Positions 33,846-41,302 of a DNA stretch of 64,000 nt are shown here, piece after piece; position 1 is the first letter of the stretch; each line of letters starts with the position of its first letter. A program made the translations under genes and the position numbers. The DNA lies in the NCBI RefSeq assembly GCF_000472425.1, contig NZ_AXAI01000012.1:142817-206816 (forward strand), given 5' to 3'. The notes below the pieces were generated by a model. The model did not search any database. It was given only the letters and a program-made list of their open reading frames with translations, and was not told where the DNA came from. Source of the DNA: Bradyrhizobium sp. Tv2a-2. Its GTDB lineage: Bacteria; Pseudomonadota; Alphaproteobacteria; Rhizobiales; Xanthobacteraceae.

Positions 33846-35087
33846 CTATTGCTTCGCTGCGACCTTGGACTTGCCGTAGCTCACGCGATAGACCGCACCG
33901 TTCCAGTCGTCGGAGACCAGGATGGAGCCGTCCTTGAGCTGCAAGACGTCGACTGGCCGGCCGACATAGCTGTTGTTGTCGAGAAAGCCTGTGATCAAGG
34001 GCTCGATCGATTTCACCTTGCCTTCCTTGTCGAGCTTCACCACCACGACATCGCCGCCGAACTTCTTGCTCCTGTTCCAGGAGCCGTGGCGCGCGAGGAT
34101 AATCGCGTTCTTGTAAGCTTTCGGGAACATGCCTCCGGTGTAGAAACGGAAGCCGAGCGCCGCGGCATGGGGGCCCATCAGGCCGACCGGCGGGGTGAAT
34201 TCGCTGCAGGAATGGCCCCAGCCGAATTCCGGATCGGGAATGTCGCCCTGATAGCAATAGGGTGCACCGAAATCCTCGCCCACCTTGGTGATGCGGTTGA
34301 GCTCGTCCTGCGGCACGTCCTCCGACATCCAGTCGCGGCCGTTATCGGTGAAGTACATCTGCTTGTTTTCCGGATTCCAGTCGAAGCCGACCGAATTGCG
34401 GACGCCGAGCGCGACAACCTCGGCACCGGTTCCGTCGAGGTTCATGCGGCGGATCTGGCCATGCGCATCGTCATGCAGCACGTTGTTGCCGGGCTGGCCG
34501 ACCGGAACATAGAGCTTGTTATCGGGGCCGACGGCGATGAACTTCCAGCCATGCGCCTCGTCCTTGGGCAAGTCGTCATAGATGACGGTCGGCTTGGGCG
34601 GGTTGTCGAGCACGCTCTCGACATTGTCGATCTTGGAGATCTTCGACAGTTCCGCGATGTAGAGCGTGCCATTGTGGAAGGCGACGCCGTTCGGCCGGTA
34701 CAGGCCCGAGGCCAGCACCTTGACCTCACGCTTGCCGTCCTTGTTGACGATGGCATAGACCTTGTCGACCAGGCGGCTGCCGACGAACACGGTGCCCTTG
34801 TCGCCGACCGCGAGCGAGCGCGCGTTCGCCATGCCGGCGGCATAGACTTCGATGTTGAAGCCGGCCGGCACCTTCAGTTTCGCGATCGGCAGCTTATCGG
34901 GCGCGGCGGGTAGCGGCGGCGGCGCCACGGGCGCGAGCTTTTGCGCGGCCTCGCTGTCGGGGCGGCCGATCAGGGCCGAGCCCGGCGGCAGCGGCTGCGC
35001 TGCCTGCTGGGCGCTTGCAACAAGCGTGGAAATGCCAAGAAAAGCGCCGGCCAGCCAGATGCTGCGCGGCAACGAATGACCGACCAT
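33846..35087 (-). CDS. PQQ-dependent sugar (L-sorbosone-type) dehydrogenase, periplasmic
   Basis: 413 residues with a signal peptide (about 1-26, ending STLVASAQ). The mature part is a six-bladed propeller of the GSDH/sorbosone dehydrogenase family: GFNIEVYAAGMANARSLAVG, GLYRPNGVAFHNGTLYIAELS, DEAHGWKFIAVGPDNKLYVPVG, GVRNSVGFDWNP with the conserved active-site context and DNGRDWMSEDVPQDELNRI. It oxidises an aldose or aldehyde using PQQ and passes electrons to a cytochrome. GGGGAGGACG precedes the ATG at 35087. The pqqABCDE operon starts about 700 bases away on the other strand and a cytochrome c gene follows it. The exact sugar is unknown. Confidence 0.85.
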   Translation of the reverse strand: MVGHSLPRSIWLAGAFLGISTLVASAQQAAQPLPPGSALIGRPDSEAAQKLAPVAPPPLPAAPDKLPIAKLKVPAGFNIEVYAAGMANARSLAVGDKGTVFVGSRLVDKVYAIVNKDGKREVKVLASGLYRPNGVAFHNGTLYIAELSKISKIDNVESVLDNPPKPTVIYDDLPKDEAHGWKFIAVGPDNKLYVPVGQPGNNVLHDDAHGQIRRMNLDGTGAEVVALGVRNSVGFDWNPENKQMYFTDNGRDWMSEDVPQDELNRITKVGEDFGAPYCYQGDIPDPEFGWGHSCSEFTPPVGLMGPHAAALGFRFYTGGMFPKAYKNAIILARHGSWNRSKKFGGDVVVVKLDKEGKVKSIEPLITGFLDNNSYVGRPVDVLQLKDGSILVSDDWNGAVYRVSYGKSKVAAKQ

Positions 35088-35212
35088 ATCGTCCTCCCCA
35101 TGTCGCGGCGGTTGTCCTCGCACCGTCGTCAAGCCGGCGCGGGTCGCCTTTTTGAGGCGCGCAGTCTGTGTATTTTTCGGCACTTGCGCAAGGGTAGCTC
35201 GCAACCGTGCCT

Positions 35213-35470
35213 TTAGTGCCGGGTCACCGTCGCGTCGGGCAGCTCGAAGAAGGCTTCGCTGAAGGGAAACTCCAACACCACCTCGCCCTCCTCGTCCGTC
35301 ACCTCGATGACGGCGCTGAGCAGCGGCCCGACCGCGCCTTCGCTGCGCAAAAGTTCCAGTATCATCGCACGCGCGATTTCCCAGGCACGATTGGCGTTGC
35401 GCAGCTCTTCCCCTTCGGGATCCTCGACCAGCTCATCGCCGATCCGGGTGTTGAAGAAATATCTGGCCAT
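35213..35470 (-). CDS. DUF6894 family small protein
   Basis: 85 residues: MARYFFNTRIGDELVEDPEG is the family's start, followed by NANRAWEIARAMILELLR and an acidic beta-rich end. These small soluble proteins are common in Bradyrhizobium and Methylobacterium and have no known role. The ATG at 35470 is chosen because the family begins MARYFF; an upstream Met would add an unconserved leader. Divergent from pqqA. Confidence 0.75.
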   Translation of the reverse strand: MARYFFNTRIGDELVEDPEGEELRNANRAWEIARAMILELLRSEGAVGPLLSAVIEVTDEEGEVVLEFPFSEAFFELPDATVTRH

Positions 35471-35661
35471 TGGAATCCATTGGGGCTCGGGCGACAAAAT
35501 TGGAAGGCTCGCGGCTCTCACAACTTCTTTATTCGCATTCTTTATCCGCCAACCGTACCGCGACCGCTACGCAGCAAACGCTCGTGGCCGTGCCCGACGC
35601 CACAAAAGTGCGAATGTGTTGCCCGTTTGCGCCCCTCCGGGAATACCGCGTCGGCGTGACC

Positions 35662-35678
35662 CTTTTGCGTTGCAAAAG
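35662..35678. promoter_or_regulatory. Inverted repeat CTTTTGC-GTT-GCAAAAG upstream of pqqA
   Basis: Perfect 7-base arms with a 3-base centre, about 117 bases before the pqqA start. Candidate binding site of a dimeric regulator; no regulator is adjacent. Confidence 0.35.
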
Positions 35679-35699
35679 AGGCTCACAAACGCTCACGAC

Positions 35700-35712
35700 G
35701 TGAAAATTTCAC
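35700..35712. promoter_or_regulatory. Palindrome GTGAAA-A-TTTCAC upstream of pqqA
   Basis: Perfect 6-base arms around a single A, 83 bases before the pqqA ATG. Position fits a regulatory site near the promoter. No identity can be assigned. Confidence 0.35.
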
Positions 35713-35794
35713 TAGCGAAGTTCGCCCTGCACGCTACCTTATGGGGACAACGACGAACCCTTAACGACCAGCAGACCAATAAAGGAGAGCCAAA

Positions 35795-35875
35795 ATGGCC
35801 TGGAAAGCACCCAAGATCGTTGAAGTGCCGGTGGGCATGGAAATCAACATGTATGCCTGCGCCGCTCGCAAGTAA
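35795..35875 (+). CDS. pqqA: PQQ precursor peptide PqqA
   Basis: A 26-residue peptide, MAWKAPKIVEVPVG then MEINMYACAARK. Glu16 and Tyr20 in EINMY are the two residues that PqqE cross-links and that become PQQ; the E-x-x-x-Y spacing is exact. AAAGGAGAGCC lies 5-10 bases before the ATG at 35795. It is the first gene of pqqABCDE and is followed by a strong stem-loop before pqqB, so more of it may be made than of the enzymes. Confidence 0.96.
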   Translation: MAWKAPKIVEVPVGMEINMYACAARK

Positions 35876-35903
35876 GCGGCCGGTCTTCGCATAAATCCTG
35901 ATG

Positions 35904-35965
35904 CAGGTGGACCTCCGGGCGTGACCGTTCCCGCAAGGGAACGAGCCGTTCTTGATGTCCACCTG
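35904..35965 (+). promoter_or_regulatory. Two-tier stem-loop between pqqA and pqqB
   Basis: Outer stem CAGGTGGAC (35904-35912) pairs perfectly with GTCCACCTG (35957-35965). Inside it CGTTCCC (35926-35932) pairs with GGGAACG (35937-35943) around a GCAA tetraloop. There is no T-run, so full termination is not obvious. Such a structure would stabilise the short pqqA message and/or reduce readthrough into pqqB, giving excess precursor peptide (inference). Confidence 0.6.
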
Positions 35966-36004
35966 TGTCATGTTACGTTACCTTCTGTTTCCAGGGGACG
36001 GATC

Positions 36005-36937
36005 ATGCTTCGCCTCGTCGTCCTGGGCGCCGCAGCAGGCGGCGGAATTCCGCAGTGGAATTGCGGGTGCCCAATATGCCTGATGGCCAGGGGTGACCGG
36101 CCCGAATTGAAGAGCACCCAGTGCTCGATCGCGATCTCAGCCGATGGCGATCATTGGTTCCTGATCAACGCCTCCCCCGACCTGCGTCAGCAGCTGATCG
36201 CCACCAGGCAGCTTCACCCGAGGGAAGGCCAATTGCGGCATTCGCCGATCGCGGGCGTCATCCTCACCAATGGTGAGGTTGATGCGGTGGCAGGGCTGCT
36301 CTCGATGCGCGAAGGCTCGCCGTTCACGATCTATGCGCACAGGAGCGTGCTTGCGATCCTGAAAGCCAACAGCATCTTCAACGTGCTTTCCGAAGCTAAC
36401 GTCAAGCGTGTTGCCATAGCGATTGAGGAGCCGTTCGAGCCGCGCCTGCCGGACGGAACAGGTAGCGGCATCGAGATCCTGCCCTTCGCGGTGCCGGGCA
36501 AGGTCGCCTGGTATCTACGCGACACTTCGCTGCCCGGCGGCCGCGGCGACGAAGTCGGCGATACGATCGGCCTTCGCATCCGCGACAAGACGACGGACAA
36601 ATCTGTCTTCTTTCTCACGGCCTGCGCTGGCGTCACCGACGTATTGAAGGCGCGCCTTGCAGGCGCTGCCCTTCTCTTCTTTGACGGTACGGTGTGGCGC
36701 GACGATGAGATGATCGCAGCCGGACTCGGCCAGAAACGGGGCCAGGACATGGGCCATATCGCGATGTCCGGAACCAATGGCGCGATCGAAAGTCTCGCTG
36801 GCCTCGCCATCGAGAGGAAGCTATTTCTGCATATCAATAACTCCAACCCGGCGCTGCTTGCGGACACCGAGGAGCGAAGGGGACTGGAGCGCGCGGGCTG
36901 GCAAATCCCCGCGGACGGAATGGAGATTGTGCTGTGA
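36005..36937 (+). CDS. pqqB: PQQ biosynthesis protein PqqB
   Basis: 310 residues of metallo-beta-lactamase fold. The N-terminal LVVLGAAAGGGIPQWNCGCPIC (5-26) is the PqqB signature, with the Cys residues that bind structural zinc. The later LINASPDLRQQL and GVILTNGEVDAVAGLLSMREG, with an ILTNGEVDA in place of the HxHxDH motif, are typical. PqqB hydroxylates the cross-linked Glu-Tyr intermediate. A ribosome site GGGGA precedes the ATG at 36005. It overlaps pqqC by 4 bases. Confidence 0.95.
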   Translation: MLRLVVLGAAAGGGIPQWNCGCPICLMARGDRPELKSTQCSIAISADGDHWFLINASPDLRQQLIATRQLHPREGQLRHSPIAGVILTNGEVDAVAGLLSMREGSPFTIYAHRSVLAILKANSIFNVLSEANVKRVAIAIEEPFEPRLPDGTGSGIEILPFAVPGKVAWYLRDTSLPGGRGDEVGDTIGLRIRDKTTDKSVFFLTACAGVTDVLKARLAGAALLFFDGTVWRDDEMIAAGLGQKRGQDMGHIAMSGTNGAIESLAGLAIERKLFLHINNSNPALLADTEERRGLERAGWQIPADGMEIVL

Positions 36938-37713
36938 GCGTTGATGTCGCTGCTACCATGACCGCGCTGTCGATCGGCAAGGGCGTGACGCTCAACAGCG
37001 CCGCCGATCTGGAAGCCACGCTGCGGCGTATCGGCGAGGTGCGTTACCACAATCTGCACCCGTTCCATAAGCTTCTGCATGGCGGCAAGCTGAACAAGGG
37101 CCAAGTGCAGGCCTGGGCACTGAACCGCTACTACTACCAGAGCACGATTCCGATCAAGGATGCGGTCGTCATCTCCCGCTTCCGCGATCGCGCCACCCGG
37201 CTGGAGTGGCGGCACCGCATCGAGGACCATGACGGTGATGTGGGCAGCGAAGGCGGTATCGAGCGCTGGCTGAAGCTGACCGAAGGCCTCGGGCTCGACA
37301 CGGCTTACGTGGAATCCACCGAAGGTATCCTGCCGGCGGCGCGCTTTGCGGTCGAAGCCTATGTGCACTACTGCCGCGACCGCACGCCGCTGGAAGCGAT
37401 CGCGTCGTCGCTGACCGAACTGTTCGCGCCGAACCTGCATGAAGAGCGCATCAGCGGCATGCTGCAGCACTATGATTTCGTCAATCCGGACATCATGGCC
37501 TATTTCAAGCGCCGTCTTGCGCAGGCGCCGCGCGATGCCGGCTTTGCGCTGGAATATGTGAAGCGGAACGCGAAGATGCCGGAGCAGCGCGAGGCGGTCT
37601 GCAACGCGCTGATCTTCAAGACCAACGTGCTGTGGGTGCAACTCGACGCGCTCTATCACGCCTATGTCAACGGCCACATTCCGCCGGGCGCCTTTGTGCC
37701 GAAAGACAACTGA
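36934..37713 (+). CDS. pqqC: Pyrroloquinoline-quinone synthase PqqC
   Basis: 259 residues, helical-bundle oxidase that catalyses the last step, cofactor-free eight-electron oxidation of AHQQ to PQQ. RYHNLHPFHKLLHGGKLNKGQVQAWALNRYYYQSTIPIKDA (about 31-71) and the RHRIEDHDGD (about 92-101) segment with active-site His and Arg residues are well conserved. It begins at a GTG that overlaps the pqqB stop (GTGA), indicating coupled translation. Confidence 0.95.
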   Translation: MSVDVAATMTALSIGKGVTLNSAADLEATLRRIGEVRYHNLHPFHKLLHGGKLNKGQVQAWALNRYYYQSTIPIKDAVVISRFRDRATRLEWRHRIEDHDGDVGSEGGIERWLKLTEGLGLDTAYVESTEGILPAARFAVEAYVHYCRDRTPLEAIASSLTELFAPNLHEERISGMLQHYDFVNPDIMAYFKRRLAQAPRDAGFALEYVKRNAKMPEQREAVCNALIFKTNVLWVQLDALYHAYVNGHIPPGAFVPKDN

Positions 37714-37725
37714 GGAATTGACAGC

Positions 37726-38037
37726 ATGGCCGCGTCACGCAACATCACTGTCAGCGAGGCGAGCCGGCCGGTGCTGCCGCGCCATGCAAGGCTGAAATTC
37801 GACGAGACCCGCAAGGTCTGGGTCATCCTCGCGCCCGAGCGCGTGCTGGCACCGGACGAGATCGCAGTCGAGGTGCTTAAACTGTGCGACGGCGTCCGCA
37901 ACGTCGCAGCGATGGTGGACGAGCTGGCGGCAAAATATGCGGCGCCACGCGAGGCGATCGCAACCGATGTTGTTGCCATGCTGCAGGACCTTGCGGACAA
38001 GGGCTTTCTGACCGAAGCGCGCGAGAAAACGCCATGA
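37726..38037 (+). CDS. pqqD: PqqA peptide chaperone PqqD
   Basis: 103 residues. A winged-helix-like RiPP recognition element that binds PqqA and presents it to PqqE. LPRHARLKFDETRKVWVILAPERV (18-41) and the following LCDGVRNVAAMVDELAAKY (52-70) are the two halves of the domain. It is separate from PqqC, 12 bases after it, and its TGA overlaps the ATG of pqqE (ATGA at 38034-38037). Confidence 0.94.
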   Translation: MAASRNITVSEASRPVLPRHARLKFDETRKVWVILAPERVLAPDEIAVEVLKLCDGVRNVAAMVDELAAKYAAPREAIATDVVAMLQDLADKGFLTEAREKTP

Positions 38038-39233
38038 GTGACGAACTCGCAGGGACCGCGGCGCGAGATCCGAGTGACGGGCTCGCTGTCCTCGAATCCG
38101 CCGCCTCCACGGCCGAGACGTTCGGCATTCCGCTGGCCGTGCTGGCGGAGCTGACGCATCGCTGCCCGCTGCAATGCCCCTACTGCTCCAACCCGGTTGA
38201 ACTCGACCGCGGCTCGACCGAGCTTACCACCGCGGAATGGAAGAAGGTGCTGTCGGAGCTCGCCGAGATCGGCGTGCTGCAGGTGCATTTTTCCGGCGGC
38301 GAGCCGACGGCGCGAAAGGACCTGGTCGAACTGGTCCAGCATGCGAGCGATGTCGGTCTCTATACCAACCTGATCACCTCAGCCGTGCTGCTGACACGCG
38401 ACAGGCTCTCGAGCCTCGCGGATGCCGGGCTCTGCCATGTGCAGATCAGCTTCCAGGGCAGCGAGGCCGCTCCCGCCGACCGCGTCGCGGGCTTCAAGGA
38501 TGCGCACAGGAAAAAGCTCGAGGTCGCGAAATGGACGCGCGAACTCGAGCTGCCGCTCACGGTGAATGCGGTGATGCATCGGCAGAACCTGCAGCAGCTG
38601 CCTGACATCATCCAGATGGCGGTCGATCTCGACGCCGACCGGCTCGAGGTTGCCAACGTGCAATATTACGGCTGGGCGCTGAAGAACCGCGCCGCGCTGA
38701 TGCCGACCTTCGCGCAGCTCGAGGAGACCACGCGCTTGGTCGAAGAGGCGCGCGAGCGGCTCAAGGGCGTGTTGACCATCGACTATGTGATTCCTGATTA
38801 TTACGCGCTGCGGCCGAAGAAATGCATGGGTGGCTGGGGCCGGCAGTTCTTCAACATCTCGCCGCAAGGCAAGATTTTGCCCTGCCATGCTGCCGAGAGC
38901 ATCACGGGACTTGAATTCGAATCCGTGCGCTCCAACCATTCGATTGCCTGGATCTGGCAGAACTCCGCGGCCTTCAACCGCTATCGCGGCACGGGTTGGA
39001 TGCCGGAGCCCTGCCGGTCCTGCGAGTTCAAGGAAGTCGATTTCGGCGGCTGCCGCTGCCAGGCATTCGCGCTGACGGGCGATGCCGGCAATACCGATCC
39101 CGCCTGCACGCTGTCGCCGGTGCACCAACAGATTTTCAAGCAGGCGGAAGAAGAGTCGGCGGCGGGCGTGACCCGCTTCCTCTACCGCAATTTCGCCGGC
39201 GGAACGCTGGAGCCGACCGACGATGGCGCCTGA
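38034..39233 (+). CDS. pqqE: PqqA radical-SAM enzyme PqqE
   Basis: 399 residues. A radical SAM enzyme that makes the Glu-Tyr carbon-carbon bond in PqqA. The CxxxCxxC cluster motif is Cys44-Cys48-Cys51 in THRCPLQCPYCSNP, with SGGEPTARKD following. The C-terminal SPASM domain ligands are in CMGGWGRQFF, ILPCHAAE, CRSCEFKEVDFGGCRCQAF and PACTLSP. The N-terminal extension of about 25 residues before the core is not strongly conserved. The start is the ATGA overlap with pqqD. It overlaps the hydrolase gene downstream by 11 bases. Confidence 0.95.
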   Translation: MSDELAGTAARDPSDGLAVLESAASTAETFGIPLAVLAELTHRCPLQCPYCSNPVELDRGSTELTTAEWKKVLSELAEIGVLQVHFSGGEPTARKDLVELVQHASDVGLYTNLITSAVLLTRDRLSSLADAGLCHVQISFQGSEAAPADRVAGFKDAHRKKLEVAKWTRELELPLTVNAVMHRQNLQQLPDIIQMAVDLDADRLEVANVQYYGWALKNRAALMPTFAQLEETTRLVEEARERLKGVLTIDYVIPDYYALRPKKCMGGWGRQFFNISPQGKILPCHAAESITGLEFESVRSNHSIAWIWQNSAAFNRYRGTGWMPEPCRSCEFKEVDFGGCRCQAFALTGDAGNTDPACTLSPVHQQIFKQAEEESAAGVTRFLYRNFAGGTLEPTDDGA

Positions 39234-40275
39234 CGCCGACGCGCGCAAACCAAGGCGCAGCGATCCCTTCGCCCCCTTGACCAGCGTGATGCTGCCGGTC
39301 GGCGACGGCCACGAAATCCATGTCGAGAGCGTCGGCTGTGCGCGCGGCATCCCTGCGGTTTATCTGCATGGCGGTCCCGGCAGCGGCTGCCAGCCGGATC
39401 ATCGCCGGCTGTTCGACCCCGAACGCTTCCACACCATCCTGTTCGACCAGCGCGGTGCCGGCCGCAGCCGGCCCAAGGGCGGCCGCGAGGCCAATACGAT
39501 TCAGCACCTGATCGCGGACATGGAGACGATCCGTGACAAGTTCGGCTTCGCGCGTTGGCTCGTGGTCGGCGGTTCCTGGGGCGCGACGCTTGCGCTTGCG
39601 TACGCACAGGCGCATCCCGAACGCGTCTCCGGCATCGCGCTGCGCGCAACCTTTCTCGGCACGCCGAAGGAGGTCGAGACCGCCTTCTGCGAGACGCTAC
39701 CGCGCTTCTATCCCGGTTTAAGCGAGGATTTTCTCAAGCTGCTGACGGAGGACGAGCGCACGAAGCCGATGCAACCATATTGGCAGCGCATCCTCGATCC
39801 CGATCCGGCCGTACACGGCCCGGCCGCGCGCGCCTGGCACGATACCGAGCGCGCGCTCTCGGAGCACACGCCGGCTCGCACGCGGCTCGATCCCGCTGCG
39901 CTCAATGGCAATGGCGCGCTGCCGTCGACGCCCTTCATGGAAGCGCATTATTTCCAGAATGACAGCTTCATGCGGCCGAACCAGTTGCTCGATGACGCGC
40001 CGAGGCTTGCCGGCATTCCCGGCATCATCGTGCAGGGCCGCTACGACCTGCTCTGCCCGCCCGCGACCTCGCAGGCGCTTGCCGCGCGTTGGAGCGACGC
40101 CGAAATCCGCATCGTCGAGGGCGCCGGCCACACGCTGTACGACCCCGGCGTGCGTGACGCGGTGATGCGGTCGATCGCAGACCTTGCCGCGAAGATTGAA
40201 AAGCAATCCGTTCCTCCGAATGAACCTGTCCTCTCCTCCCGAGGAGCCCGCGAAGCAGGCGTCCCGAAGGATTGA
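39223..40275 (+). CDS. Alpha/beta hydrolase, proline iminopeptidase-like, in pqq operon
   Basis: 350 residues of peptidase family S33. The oxyanion-hole motif HGGPGSGCQPDHRRLFDP is at 49-66, with the DQRGAGRS signature at 75-82. The nucleophile Ser118 is in GGSWGATLAL, and the catalytic Asp and His are in RYDLLCPP and GAGHTLYDP. Proline iminopeptidases remove N-terminal Pro. It overlaps the end of pqqE by 11 bases, so it is translated with the operon. The protease that releases the cross-linked Glu-Tyr from PqqA is not otherwise encoded here, so a processing role is plausible but unproven. The 45-residue C-terminal tail (EKQSVPPNEPVL onward) is unusual and low-complexity. Confidence 0.85.
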   Translation: MAPDADARKPRRSDPFAPLTSVMLPVGDGHEIHVESVGCARGIPAVYLHGGPGSGCQPDHRRLFDPERFHTILFDQRGAGRSRPKGGREANTIQHLIADMETIRDKFGFARWLVVGGSWGATLALAYAQAHPERVSGIALRATFLGTPKEVETAFCETLPRFYPGLSEDFLKLLTEDERTKPMQPYWQRILDPDPAVHGPAARAWHDTERALSEHTPARTRLDPAALNGNGALPSTPFMEAHYFQNDSFMRPNQLLDDAPRLAGIPGIIVQGRYDLLCPPATSQALAARWSDAEIRIVEGAGHTLYDPGVRDAVMRSIADLAAKIEKQSVPPNEPVLSSRGAREAGVPKD

Positions 40276-40377
40276 GGCCCGGGCAACGATCGGGGCCTTA
40301 TGGTTCAAGACGGCGCTTCGCGCCTCCTTGCCATGTGGAGTAAGAGCGAAGCTGAATGGACAAGGGAGAACAAGAAA

Positions 40378-41064
40378 ATGCCGCTCGCCGGAAAGGGCAT
40401 GCTGCTGACGTCGATGGATATCGACCCGGCCGACGAAACCGACTTCAACCGCTGGTACGATCGCGAGCATCTGGAAGAGCGCGTTGCCATCGACGGCTTT
40501 ATCGAGGCGCGGCGCTATGTAGCGCATAGCGGCAGCCCGAAATTCCTCTTCCTTTATTCGACGAAAACGATCGACGTGCTGGACAGCCCGGCCTATCGCG
40601 CAAGGCTCGCCAATCCGACGCCTTGGTCGGTGAAGACCATGGCAGGCTTCAAGAACATGATCCGCGCGGTGGCGCGTATCACGGTCTCCAAAGGAACTGG
40701 CCGCGGCGCCGTGCTCGGCATCGCGCGGCTGCGCCCTGAAGGCAACACGGACGCATTGCGCAAGCAGCTCGCAACACGGCTCGATCCGAAAGAGTTCGAC
40801 GGCATCATCTCCATGCATCTGCTCGAAAGCGATGCAAAGCTGTCCGGGCCGACCAAGGAACTGCCGGCCGCAGGCGGCGGTGCAAGCGACTGGTTCGTGC
40901 TGATCGACGGCACCAGCGTGAGCGCTGTCTCGTCCGTATTCGCGGCGCGCTTCACCGGCAACGCGGCGCCCGAGGCCGCAATGCAAATATCGTCAGGTAT
41001 CTATGAGCTGATGTGGGATCTCGCCAAGAGCGATATCGCCGGCGATTCAAAGTTAACGCACTGA
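40378..41064 (+). CDS. EthD-like dimeric alpha/beta-barrel protein, function unknown
   Basis: 228 residues. The first half (about 10-105) has the ferredoxin-like pattern of dimeric alpha-beta barrels: LLTSMDIDPADETDFNRWYDREHLEERVAIDGFIEARRYV is typical of EthD-type and related domains (WYDREHL is the key segment). The second half (VLGIARLRPEGNTDALRKQL, DWFVLIDGTS) appears to be a second, diverged copy of the fold. GGGAGAACAAG lies just before the ATG at 40378. It lies 102 bases after the pqq-operon hydrolase on the same strand and might be read with it. Enzyme role unknown. Confidence 0.68.
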   Translation: MPLAGKGMLLTSMDIDPADETDFNRWYDREHLEERVAIDGFIEARRYVAHSGSPKFLFLYSTKTIDVLDSPAYRARLANPTPWSVKTMAGFKNMIRAVARITVSKGTGRGAVLGIARLRPEGNTDALRKQLATRLDPKEFDGIISMHLLESDAKLSGPTKELPAAGGGASDWFVLIDGTSVSAVSSVFAARFTGNAAPEAAMQISSGIYELMWDLAKSDIAGDSKLTH

Positions 41065-41302
41065 AATCGCACGATCATAACATGCTGCAGCGCCACAAAA
41101 CGGGCATCATCACGCAGTCTTGCGGCACTGCACAGGCAAAAGGCGCCGATGGAACAAATTTGCCTTTGTGCATCAAGTAGATTGGTTCTAATAAGATGAG
41201 CACATGATGCAATTCAAAAACCGGAAGGACGCCACCTCGGCATCCTCTCGATAAGATAAAAGGCCGCGCAGTGTGTTCGTGTTTGGCGCGGACAGGTAGG
41301 GA

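Noticed and set aside
41159..41172. Possible FixK/FNR box (TTGC-N6-GCAT) upstream of the kor genes
   Set aside because: The second half-site deviates from the TTG(A/C)-N6-(G/T)CAA consensus, and its distance from the gene is poorly suited.
41081..41179. 32-codon open frame before the kor genes
   Set aside because: It has no ribosome site and no family resemblance, and the same bases can be read as an equally short frame on the other strand.
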